This document shows positions 11,210-23,052 of a stretch of 64,000 bases of DNA, one piece after another (position 1 is the first letter of the stretch; every line of letters starts with the position of its first letter). The stretch covers positions 69,267 to 133,266 of the forward strand of contig JAMYWO010000025.1 in the NCBI GenBank assembly GCA_024220525.1, given 5' to 3'. Source of the stretch: Cochliopodium minus. Taxonomy: Eukaryota; Discosea; Himatismenida; Cochliopodiidae. Made by a program: the position numbers and the translations under genes. Under the pieces are notes generated by a model. That model was not told where the DNA came from. It searched no databases and was given only the letters and a program-made list of their open reading frames with translations.

Positions 11210-14200
11210 ATGAGATACATTTGTGCATTATTGTTACTTTTTATGATGACTGGTTGTTTTGGTAAATAATTCAAAAAATTCGATTGCTTATAAACATTTT
11301 TCTTGAAATTCTGATTTAAAAATTTTTTATTGAATGAAAGGTTTGGAAGTAAAAAAAATAACATACACACAATTAAATAGAAGAATAGGATTGAATGAAC
11401 AAATTGATGCAATAGTGTTTGATATTTATTTTGATAAAAAAATATACGTGAAAGAAAATAATGGGACCATAAAAAATCTCTCTTCATATGATTTTGAGTT
11501 TACTCCACCAGTTGTATCTGCATATTATTTCAATACAGACGATAATACCTCACTTGCATTATGTTTAGGGAAGACTGAAGCATTTTGCTCAGTAATCTCC
11601 GAAGGTATGCATCAATTGGCGGGAATGTTTCAGTTAGAATGTATAAACAATAAGATCATCAATTCATTGCCCAAAATCACAAATGTAAGTAATCAACAAT
11701 TAAAAAAAAAATACAAATTTTGACGAATATAATCCTAAATTCTACTCATTAAATCATTCAATAGATTTTGACTTATAACCCTGGTAAAAATGATATTTTT
11801 TATTAATTCCTCAATCAAATTAAAAAAAAAAACAATATTGATAGGATTTGGAGGACAATATGCTGATTGTAAGAAATATATTTGACTGTTTTTTCTATAT
11901 TTTTTTTTTTTATTATCTTTCAAAAAGGGCTAATTCCGTTGATACCTTCATCAAACTCATTCGAAGCATTAATAAAACAATTTGGGTATACAAAATTGGT
12001 AAAACAAATTAAAACATTAATGAAATATATATTTAAAGATGGACAAACGATACATGGACTTTTCAAGAAAATAAACTATCATTTCTCGTATTTAATGCAC
12101 TGACAAAAAGTGTGGGTAAAGAATATGATAATAAATAAATTATTTTTTTATTATTTTTTATTTTTTATTAAAAGATCAATTCACATCAACCTTTAGTTTT
12201 GGAGAAAGACCAGTTGGATCGGAAATTGGACTTTGTCAGTTTAGGATTGTAGGAGAAAGTATTAGAGGCTCAAGAATAGTGGATAAAGATGGATCTGTAA
12301 AAAATATAAGGATATAACAAAAAGAAACATTAAAAAATAAATTTACAAACATAGAATCCAACAGGATTTGATATACATTTCCCTACATTAGCGCCTAAAA
12401 GCAAAATATGCACTCCCGATACTGTAATCCAAAATTTTTTTAATTAATCTTTTTAAAAAAGATTAATTTTTTTTTTAAAAGGTGAGTTTTATCGAACAAA
12501 AAGTTGAAAATTTAACATTATCACTTAAACAAGATTCTAATTGGTAACACACTTTTTCTATTAATGAGGTATTTAAATCTGACCATTACTTTCAAAAATG
12601 TTTTTTAGGCCCAAATTTTTGGACACTTTGTGGGATGCTGGTTTCTTTTTGTTGAGTGATAAAATGGTTGGCTGTGAAAATTATTTGGACTCTACCTTAA
12701 TAATGAGCGAGAGTGATTTTACTTATTCCAGTCAATATTGTTTTTCCAGCCCTGGCACAACTGAATGGGTAAAATTTTTAAAATTTAATGCATAATTGTC
12801 GACCACTCTACCAGCTAAGCTATGGAGAGTATATTTTAATAAAAAATTTTTAATCTCTTTTTTATTATTTCTTTTTTATTATTTCTTTAAAAGGAACAAG
12901 GTAACTATCAATTTCTTCTTTTTTTGTTCATAACAAACATCGAACAAATATTTTTTAAAAAGATGGTAAATTTTTTAAATATTAATATTTTGTGATTAAT
13001 TCATTACAAATTTTTTTTTGAAGGATGTTGTAATCCATTATTGGTTCAGGTATTATTCCTAAAAAAAAAAAGGAATTATTTTTTAATTAGCTTAAATTTA
13101 TTTAGTGGGGAGACAATTGTTGTCATAGCAGAAATGTAACAAACTCTATCCAAGAGTTCACTAACGTGATTCCGAAAGTAACAAAAGGATGTGCTACACC
13201 TTTGAAGAGTTCAGACCTTCTTCAAGACTACATATCTTTAAGAAACTTGTTCTTAGATCCTGTTCAAGGATGTACTGTGAGTGCTGAAGCCTGGGCAAAT
13301 TACAAAGTAAAAAATACGATTCATTATTATTATTTTTATTAAAAAAATTAAATTTAATTTGATTTATTTTTAACAATCTTATTTATTATTGAATTCTTCT
13401 TCAAAGACATTAGACGGTAAATTAGAAGAATTATATATTTGCTTCAATACTCTTGTACGTATTTTCAATCAATCTTTGGTAAGTCTGTCAACGGGTGTAA
13501 TCACTCAAATTTCTTGTTCATCAGACAGAGAGTAAAAAAAAAAAATTACTAAATTGTTTGAATATTAAAATAAACCTATCGCACCATAGTTGTTATTGCT
13601 CTAAATGTGATATCCTAGAGGGAGTTTGCGGATATTGTGAAAAAAATTTTTTTAAATAATTTTTATTTTTTTTTACAAAAATTTTTTATTTAAGGCAATC
13701 TAGAAAGCACAATGGCGTCATTAGAAAGTTGCTTTCAATTCAACCATTCAATCCCAGTTTACATCGTAAATTTGGCGAAAATATCATGGAATCTCACCAA
13801 TGCCAATGACTCCCAGTTTTACTCTGATTTCTTTAACCGTACAAAGGTTAATCAATGCCTTTCACATGATTCTGTTATACACCAAGAACTTAATGAAACA
13901 GAATGTACTAGATTGGGTTTCTGCAAAGATACTTCGAACACAAATTTGGTGTATCCACAGACTACACAGTCAAGTTGTTCTTCTAATAACTTTAGTGGTG
14001 TTTGTGAAGTAAAGTTTTTAAATTTAATTATTTCATTATTTTTATTATTTTCATTATTTTTATTATTTTTATTATTTTTATTTTATTTTTATAATTATTA
14101 TAAAAGGTTTGCTCTAATGAGGGTTCATGTTCCAAACTTCCTTTTGGGGACACTTGCATAATAAATGATCAACAAATCATCTCACAAAGCTTATGCGAAA

Positions 14201-17200
14201 GGATTGGCTATGTCTGGAACACTTTCGAAAATTTCTGTTTTGCCAACTTATTACAAAAGTAAACTTTATTTAATTTTTTTTTATTTATTTAATATTAATT
14301 TTTTATTGAAAAGTGATTGTGAGTGCGGAACGGGTTTCTCTAATTATAGTCTATGTTTGAGCGGGTATTGTATCGACTCTTCAAGCCTCACAATGCAGCA
14401 GTGCACAGTCGATCAAAACTCCGATCTTTCATACAGATATTGGGACACAACACTAAACTCTTGTATATATGAGTTCCCTTATAAAAGTATTTGTAATAAG
14501 TAAAAAAAAAATTTATTTTCTTTATATTTTTATTTTCATATTATTTCATTTTATTTTCATTTTTTTTATTTTTTTTATTTTTTTTTTAATCTTTTTTTAT
14601 TTTCTTTTTCATTTACAATTTTTTATAAAATTTCAATTATTTATGAAATAGTAATGGAGGAACATGGATAGAAGGAAAGTATTGGAGACCAAGAAATAAT
14701 TCACAGTTCAATATAAACTCACAAAGTGATTGCGAGAATTTGGACTTGTGTCTTGTAAATAATAAACTTCAAATTGGAAATTGTAATTCCTCTTTTAATT
14801 GTATCGGAAGGTAAAACACAAAATAACTAAATTACTGAATTTTAATGTTTTAAAAATAAAAATAGATGTCCTGCTTGTCAAAGTTCTTTTGTATGAAAAA
14901 AAAACATTAAATTTTAATTAAATAATCAATTAAATCTTCAATTTTTAAAGGGGAATCCTATTGGGGTTTGTTATTCAAACACAATAAACAACAGAATTGA
15001 TTGTGTTAATAACAATGGAAGTTGGGAATCAACAGATAACATTTGTATTGTGAATATCTTCGATAAAAATAGTTGCACTTCGAGTGGGGGCGTCTGGGAA
15101 AGTTGTTCGGAACTGAGTTACTCTTCTTGCGATGCTTGTTACAACGGATTCAATAACTGCACAAATAAAGCTGTAAATTCTTTGAGTTGTTATTGGAATA
15201 GCAAAAGTAAAAAAAAAATTAATTTTATAATTTTAATTTTTAAATGTTAATTTTATTATTAATTTTAAATGTTAATTTTATTTTATAATCATTTATTTTT
15301 ATTTTTCTTAGAATTGTGTGATCAAAGCTTAAATTCCAATGATTGTTCTTCACAACAATTTTGCCACAAAATGGACGATTATCCTGCTTGTGCATATATC
15401 ACCAGCAGCATAGACAGTAAAAAATAATTTAAAATTTTTGAAAACATAAAATTACTTTTCCATTTAAATTGAAAGCATTTGGTAAATTTTTTTTAAACAA
15501 AAAATAATGTAAGAAATAAAAAAATTCAAATTTTAAATAGGATGTCCAATATGTTCATACCAACTTAAAGTACCTTATTTGACTGGATACAATAATGTAG
15601 CTAGAATGAACAATTCTTATGGAAATTTGACAGGTATTGACTCTTCTGACAGTGCAGTTATAGAGGCTTTTGATCTTTATTCCATCTATGGATGTATAAA
15701 TAAAAATGTAAAAAAGGAAGAATGTCTTGCCAATTTAGGATTGTAATTAATTTTTTTTAATTTTTTTTGATAAATTTTTTAATTTTTTAAATTTTTTAAA
15801 TTTTAAATCTTTCAAAAAAAAAAGGTGGATTGATCCTTATTTCACAGAGTCGAGTTGTACTTCCCTTAAAGGATGCTCGGAATCACTCGAAAATAACAAT
15901 TGTAAAACCAACCAATTTATTTTTAAACTTCAATCTAAATTAAAATTGTTTCAAATAGGTTTTTATAAAGTCGATTATTCAGTTGCAACGTGAAATATTT
16001 TTTTTAAATTTTTTTTTTTGATAATAAATAAAATTTTATTATAGGAATGATGGATACACAAACAAGGTGATTGATGATTTAATTTCTTTTTTTTCAACAC
16101 TTTAATTTTTTTAAAAAGTCACAAGCCGAGTGTGTAGATTGTGGAGGTTCTTATGTAAAATATTTATTTTTAAATTATAAATATATTTTCATTCTTTGAA
16201 CTATTATGTTTAGAAATCGGTGTACGAGTGGAGATCTGCACAAATGGTTCAAGCAACGAAATTTAAAACTGTTTGGAAAACAGGTAACATTTTTGCAAAA
16301 AAAATTATTTCTTACTTTTTTTTCATGATTTTTTTACTTTTTTTTTTTTTTAAAACAAAAAAAAAATTTTTTTAACAAAAAGATATATGGGAATCTGTTT
16401 ATTCTTATGTCCCATTCTTGTCTCCTGATTTACTCAGCCAAGCACTCTTAAAATATTTATTCGTCCATCCACAATTATCAATATTATCTGCTATTGGTAA
16501 AAATTAATAAACAATTTTTTAAAAAAATAAATTAAAAAAATTTATTTTTAAATAAAAAAATTAAAAAATTTATTTTAAAATAAATTTTAAATTTCAAATA
16601 AAAAACTATTTTGTAGAATGCGAGGCTTCACCAATATATAATACAGCAGGAATATATTATTGCGATTGTAACAATGCCACTGCCAAAAGAGGAAGATGTT
16701 TTCCAACAAACCAGATAAGTTACTTGGGAAGTCAACTGTTTTGCAGGGGTGAAAAAAATATTCAATAATTTGATTACAAAATAAATCTCCTCAACTTTTA
16801 TTTTTGCAAAAAAATAGGAGAAAATACTACAATTAGATTGGGTAAAACAAATCTTTTTTTCAATGAAGAGTCTGTACCTGCCGAAACATATTGTGTAAAA
16901 TTTTTCAATTTAATTTTTATAACTTTTTTTAACTTTTTTTTTTATATTTATAAGACGGAGCTGTCTGTCAGCTCTTTGGGTGCTACTCAATTCCAAAACT
17001 CACAATTGGTTGGGAGGTCTAAAAAAAATATTCACCTATTTAATAATTTAAATTTTATTTTTAATAAATCAAATTTAATTTTAATTAATCAAATTTAATT
17101 TAATTATTTTAATTATTTTTAAAAATAGTTCGGCTCTTTTGGGATCTTTATCTCACAGAGACATTCCCTATGCTATCATCAAAAATAGTAAAGGTTTCAT

Positions 17201-19368
17201 TGTTGGTAAAAAAAAAGAACAAACAATACGACTTGTTTTCTTATTTTAAAAAAACTTTTTTTTTTTAGGACAACTTTTAACTGACGGAATAAGAATGAGT
17301 AAAAAAAATTTTTAAATTAATTTATCAATTAATTAAATTCATTCTGTCCAAATATTTCAAATTTTTTTTTTTTTGATTAAAAAAAAAAAGCATTCCAACA
17401 AAGTTCGCTTGTTTCAAAAAGAGACATTTCACCTGCAACCAATAATAATTTTACCATGTAAATTATCTAATAACCTTTTTTCCTAAAGATTTATTAAAAC
17501 TTTAATTTTAATTTTAAAACAGATGCATTGATAAGAGAAGTGATATCAAAAACAATGACAAAATCTTTCCATTTCTAGATTTTGCTTACTCTGATGACTT
17601 GATTAATTTTTATCCAATGAATACTTCTGTAACTTTAGTTCATGGAGCTTACTGTAAGAAAATTTTTAATTAATTTTTTTTATTTTTTGATTTTTGATTT
17701 TTTTTTTTTGATTTATTGAAGGCGGAATTATTTCGACGAAGACAGCAACAATATTTGCAGTTTCTCTCGTAAAAAACTGGCAAACAATATCCTCCATATT
17801 TGTTGGTAATGAGGATGTAAAAAATGTTTTGTTTGCGATGAGCGCCTTCATGTTTTTGTTGTTTGTTGGTTGCGTTGCTTCCATCATCTTTCATTTTTCC
17901 CAATCTCAAGACTTTTCCATCTCCAAAGCTGCTCTCATTTTTATCATGATCTATGCTGCTTTGAGGTAATAAGTTTTATTTTATCTTTCAAAAATTGTTT
18001 TTATTTTTTATTTTCTTTAATATTTTCTTTTCTTTTCTTTTTTAATTTTATATTTTATTTTATTTCAGGCCTGATTTTGATTTTATTTTTATTATTTATT
18101 ATTTAATTTTTTTTTTTTGATTTATTTTTATCATAAAATATTCTTATTTTGTTCAAAAAGAGCTGTATTTTTCCTTCTTTTTGCAATTGGGGCATTAGAT
18201 AAATTAGCCAAAGGAAACAATCCAGGATATTTCATATTAGCAGGTAAAAAAAAAAATTTTTTGAATGTTCAATCAAAAACTAAAATTTTAATATTCAAAA
18301 ATAATAAATACAGAACTTCCATATTATGTCTTTTTGTCAATATTTATTTTGGTTGTCGTTTGTTGGGTCGTGTAAAAAATTTTTATTATTTATTTTTAAA
18401 AACTTTTTTAAAAAAATATTTTTTTAAAACAGAATGTCATCAACTTCCTCTAAAAATGTCTTGAAGAGATTGTTCTATCCCCTTCTCATTACCAATATAC
18501 TTTTATATACTCTTTTCATCATTGTATTAATTGGTAAAAACAAAAAAAAAAAAAATTTTAATAAAAAATAAAATTAAAAAAATATTAATTAATAAACTAA
18601 TAAAATAAAATGAAAAAAATTACAAAAAAAATTTAGTAAGTTCTACTGTGACCAATGATGGAGCTGTCATTTTCAATAAGGTTTATAAATGTATTGTTGG
18701 TAAATTTTAAAAAAAATTGATTCTTCTTTTAAAACAATAATCTTTTAATTTTTGAAAAAAAAAATTTGTTCAGCTTTCATCGCACTGTGCATTGTTGTCT
18801 TTGCGATCATTTTTGGTACGATATTCTTGATAAATATGTTCAGAAGTTTGAAATTGTCCAATAAATGTAATTACTTCATTTTTTAATAAAATTTTATCTG
18901 ATTTTTTTTCTTCAAAAAAACAGCTGTACCCAAAAATCTTTTAAAGGTAAACAAATTTTGTTTTTGTGTTCAATATCATCTTATTTTTTTAATTTATTTT
19001 TTAATTGAATCTTTTTTTTCTCAGACAACTGTCATTCTTTTTATCACTGCTATTGCTCTACTCTTACAAATAGCATATTTGCTTTACTCTGCTTTCTCCA
19101 AAGGAAACATTTCTTTTGCAGGTAAACCTTTATTTAAATTTGTTTATTTATCTTTTTTATTTATTTTTTGTTTATTTATATCTTAGTTACTGATTACTTT
19201 TTGATGGAAGTTGTTCCCGTAATAATTCTCTTCTTTTTGTTCACTTTCACCAAAATCAGAGGCAAAGGCTCTAGATCTTCAAAAAACTCCATGAACAAAA
19301 CTATGGACCCTCACAAGCAAAGGATAAAAAATGAGAAAACATGGTCGAATAAACTTTTAAAAAAATAA
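11210..19368 (+). CDS. Cys-rich receptor-like protein with C-terminal TOM1-type 7TM domain
   Basis: The gene has more than 25 short exons. The first encodes a signal peptide (MRYICALLLLFMMTGCFG). A globular extracellular part without many Cys follows (to about 12 kb). Then come many Cys-rich modules with patterns such as CCYCSKCDILEGVCGYC, CDACYNGFNNCTN and CIGRCPACQ, which recall PSI/EGF-like repeats. From about 17.6 kb the exons are hydrophobic: about seven membrane spans, including ELPYYVFLSIFILVVVCWVV and TDYFLMEVVPVIILFFLF, then a short basic cytoplasmic tail ending NKLLKK. The spacing 'LPY..FLS...LVVCW' and 'DYFLMEVVP' fits the THH1/TOM1/TOM3 family of 7TM proteins. The product probably sits in the plasma membrane and binds an outside ligand; the ligand is unknown. 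I traced many but not all exon joins, so internal boundaries are approximate and a split into two genes is possible. Confidence 0.6.
12798..12828 (-). pseudogene. tRNA 5'-half-like fragment inside an intron
   Basis: On the minus strand the sequence reads CTCTCCATAGCTTAGCTGG, then TAGAGTGGTCGAC. This looks like a tRNA acceptor strand, the A-box (TAGCTTAGCTGG), a D-arm whose stem GCTT/GAGT pairs with G-T wobbles, and the 5' anticodon stem. The expected U33, the 3' half and a B-box are not found in the next 100 nt. It therefore looks like a dead tRNA fragment inserted in an intron of the receptor gene. Confidence 0.45.
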
Positions 19369-19820
19369 TCTCTTTCTTTTTTTTGTTGTTAAATTAAATT
19401 ATTAAGAAAAAATACGAAATTAATTGCTCAAAAATGTTTTACCTTTATTTTTTTGGTCTTGATAAAATTTTCAAATATTTTTCTTATATTTTTATTTTTA
19501 TAAAAATCCATTTTAAAAAGAGGGATTACAAAAACATGTGACAATTCGATCTGAAATATCAAAAATTTTATTCTCCAAATATTTAACCAAAGTAAAAAAC
19601 AAGGATTAAATTTTTATTATTTTAATATTTCCAAAATTTTTTTTTAATTATATAATCAAAGATTCTTAACTTCATTCTTATGCGGAATACCATTTTCTTT
19701 TGTAAACAGACTTCTAAAAATAATAAGAGTACCTTGAATAAAGTTGAGAATAATCATCTCATTTTAATGGAGTAAAAAAATATGTTTGAATTTAATAAAA
19801 ATTAAAAAATTTATAAAAAA
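19369..19820. other. Intergenic spacer
   Basis: AT-rich, with no coding signal or structured element that I can see. It separates the receptor gene from a small ORF on the same strand. Confidence 0.5.
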
Positions 19821-20114
19821 ATGAGTAATAAATCCCCAGTAAAAACCACAGAAACAAGAATATTTGAACTAGAATTGTTTGTATTGGGATCAGATTCAAA
19901 AGAAGTTCTTATAAACGATGAAATAGAGGAACAAAGTTCGATAAATATAAATTTCAATATTGGATCCATTGAGATAACAACTAAAGATGATAGCATCAAC
20001 CCAATTTTCAAAATGGATCCCATATTAAAATCAGAGAGAGAAATTTGCATCATGCCATTAAAAAATCTTTTTGTAAGTAGAAGAGAATTAAAAAATAATT
20101 ATGGAGAAAGGTAA
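19821..20114 (+). CDS. Small hypothetical acidic protein, possibly a first exon
   Basis: A 97-codon ATG-initiated frame starts in a good AT-rich context. It encodes an acidic, Ile/Ser-rich product with strand-like repeats (SININFNIGSIEITTKDDS). It stops directly at a sequence that could instead be a splice donor (GAAAG|GTAACC), so this may be the first exon of a longer gene. I found no following exon. No family is recognised. Confidence 0.4.
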   Translation: MSNKSPVKTTETRIFELELFVLGSDSKEVLINDEIEEQSSININFNIGSIEITTKDDSINPIFKMDPILKSEREICIMPLKNLFVSRRELKNNYGER

Positions 20115-21391
20115 CCCCAAAAAAATAAAAATAAAAACATCATTAAAATAAAATTTGAATCACAAATACAATTATTTTTTTTTTTCACTGCAAAAAATAT
20201 TTAGCATACTGTTAAAAAAAAAAAAAATATAAAAAATACAAAACCAATCAAAAAAAAAAAAACAAAACATAAAATTTGATCTTAGTCAACAAAAAATATA
20301 AAAAAATAATCCACATGAATCAAAAAATGGTCAAAAACAAAAATTTTTTAATCTTTTTATCTTCCTGCTTCTAGAGATCAAATTTCCTTTATTTATTGTT
20401 TTTATATATTTAAAAGGTAAAAAAAATTTAATAATCTTCAAAATATTGAAGATTCTTTGCATCATCAAAATAGGAAAAATATAAAATAAGTAATTTTACA
20501 ACCAAATAAACACAGGTGTGTTGAACAAATTTTTTTAAAAAGATGAAAGGATTATTTTAAATTAAATTTATAATAATAAAAATAAAAAAATATTTTTTAA
20601 AGTTTCTTAACACATAGATCCGATTTCTAAAAATAAACCACTCTAAATGATATGAAGGAAATAAATAATTATGTTCGCAATTTAAAACATAATAAAAATA
20701 AAAAAAAAATTTCATTATTAATTTTGTGAAGAAAAATTTTCTTAAGTTATATCTTATTTTTTTTTGCAAACAAAAAATTCTTCATTTAAAAATAATTTTT
20801 TAAAAATAGGGTCAAACCAAAATTTCACAACGCATTTAAAAACGCAAAAACATGTGTGTAATTACCAAATAGACTATAAAATCCTTGGAGAAACTTTCGA
20901 TCATCACAAAACGAGAGATCAAACAAAGTAACTCTAATAAATCTTAGTATTGTTTAGGAAAGACGAAAGTATTAAATTTCACTCTGTAATAAAAAATAAA
21001 AAATTCAAAAATTTCCTTTCAAAAATTTTAAAAAAATTTCGTTTTAAAAATTTTTTACATTTTTTTCTGTAGGTAATTTCTGAAATTCTTATCAAAAAAT
21101 CCATTATGTAAATTCCTCTAATGATTATGCAGCCCCTTGTACTAAATGTTCTAGCAAAAAGTTGGCTCTTGCATTTTTTTGAACACTCTCACCATAAACA
21201 ATAACTTGCGAATAACAACAATAATCCCAAGAAAAGGAAAAATGAATTTTATTGATGGAATTAAAAATTTTCAAAAACAAAATATTAAATTGTAATATAT
21301 ATGAAATTTATTTAATTTTATTTTTCTCAGAATCTTCAAAGTGAGAATTTATTATTTTATTTTGTGGAATAATAAAAAAAATGTCGGTTAA
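20115..21391. other. Long AT-rich region without a clear gene
   Basis: About 1.28 kb of A- and T-run sequence. Short frames occur on both strands, for example 20557-20769 (-), but they are Lys/Phe/Tyr/Asn translations of AT sequence without spliceable partners or domain patterns. Confidence 0.5.
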
Positions 21392-22969
21392 AAAATTACA
21401 AGTTTCTCCAATCAGACACTTAAACTTTTGAAGTCTTATGATATTGAAAAACAATTGAGATGGAAGAACCAAAAATTTCTTCTTTATGATGATTCCTCTA
21501 TCAAAATCCTTGCCAAACATAATATTTATCCTGATACCCTGATCACAAATGATTCTTTATCTATAGATAAGACTATAATATCAAAAGGTAAATCAAAATT
21601 TGAAAATAAAAAAAATATTTTAAAAGGAAAATTCTATTTGAGTACATTTATACATTTATCTTGTGTATTGTGATATCTAGTTGATTATTTTATAAAGACC
21701 CAAATATCAAATCTTTAAAATAATTTTTGATATATTTAAATGTATTCTAATGATAGCAAATAATCACATACAATCAAAAAGCATCTTTGAATAATTTGAA
21801 AGTAAAATTTGATTTATCAAAAATCATAAAATATATTTTCAACTTAATCAAATATAAAGAAATTGGAGTTATAATCAATAGGTTGTCCAATTTAAATTTC
21901 ATTGAAGATCCAGTGAATTATAAAAATTATTTTTTATTTTATTTACTTACAATTCCTTTCCGTTAAACCATTTTAACATGATAGCAAATGAAGTGATAGA
22001 ATGTAGTGATCCAGTCTACGAAAAATTCATCGGAGGAAAAATTAGCAATAAAAATAAATCAACAGGGCTATATAATTTCCCTCATTTCCATCCAAAAGTA
22101 TCCCCTTTCAAAAAAATACTCGTTTTAGGTCTAAACAAAAATTGAAGCCTTATTATAAACTAATTCTTTATTTTTTTATTTTTTTTAATTTTTAATTGTT
22201 TATTTCTTTTTGTTTATTTTTTAAATCCATTTAATTCCAAACCTTATATTTCAGATGGAATACAAAATCCTCAAAATGTAGGAAGTTTGATACGTACATG
22301 GTAAAAAGTAAAAAAAAAAAAAATTTTTAGTTTCTAATTAAAGAGTGCATTTGTTTATTTTAGTGGTGCTCTGAAAGGTTGGGACTCAATTTTGTAAATT
22401 ATATTTAAATTGAAATTTTTTTTGATTCTTAATAATGTAACATTTTTGTTAGCCTTCTTGAAGATGTTCCTCATTGTGATATATTTTCTCCTATTTCAGT
22501 TTCTGTATCAAAAAGGTTTGTGTCATTCAATATTTCACTTTTATTTATGTGATAGTCTAATTGGTTGGTTTTTTTTTTCAAAGTTTCATTCTAAGAACTC
22601 CTTTTTCTTTTGTAAAACAAATTATTTATTTAAGATTGTACCTTTATTTTTATTATATTTAAATAGGGAAGTTGGGAAGTTTTATTATCAAGGATAAAAG
22701 AAGAAAAGGTGGATCCATTGTTTTTTATTGCAGATCCAAGATCTAAAATTAGTGTAAATAATATTTTAAGTGAAGAGCCAGATTTAAAAAATAACAATAA
22801 GACTGTCTTTTTGTTCATGGGAAACGAAGTAAATGGGTTCGATTTTGTAAAAAGAAAAATCCCAAAAGAAATAAAAACAACACTTTTAAATATCCCAATG
22901 AAGCATGATGACGAAAGTTTGAATGTATCAATTTCTGGTTCAATTCTAATGTCCCATTTAAATTTTTGA
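21392..22969 (+). CDS. SpoU/TrmH-family RNA 2'-O-ribose methyltransferase
   Basis: Several small exons join to a protein with an N-terminal substrate-binding-like part (YDDSSIKILAKHNIYPDTLI), a linker exon ending FHPKVSPFKKILVL, and a C-terminal SPOUT knot. Motif 1 is DGIQNPQNVGSLIRT with its catalytic Asn and Arg. Motif 2 is FLFMGNEVNGF. Motif 3 is IPMKHDDESLNVSISGSILM. These bind AdoMet and methylate ribose 2'-OH in rRNA or tRNA. The spacing resembles the MRM3/TrmH group, which has an N-terminal L30e-like domain. The 5' end is not settled: the coding frame opens at 21392 with no ATG in frame, and an ATG at 21381 lies in another frame. A missed first exon is likely. The stop is at 22967-22969. 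Confidence 0.85.
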
Positions 22970-23052
22970 GAGAAAAATTAAAAAAAAAAAATTATTTATT
23001 CTATGAAAGTTTTTTTTTATATGAAAGTTTTTTAATAATTTTTTATAAAAAT

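Noticed and set aside
12798-12828. A functional tRNA gene.
   Set aside because: No U33, no 3' half and no B-box are seen within 100 nt; kept only as a fragment.
20557-20769. 70-codon minus-strand frame in the long spacer.
   Set aside because: Its composition (Lys, Phe, Tyr, Asn, Ile) is what random AT-rich DNA gives, and there are no splice partners.
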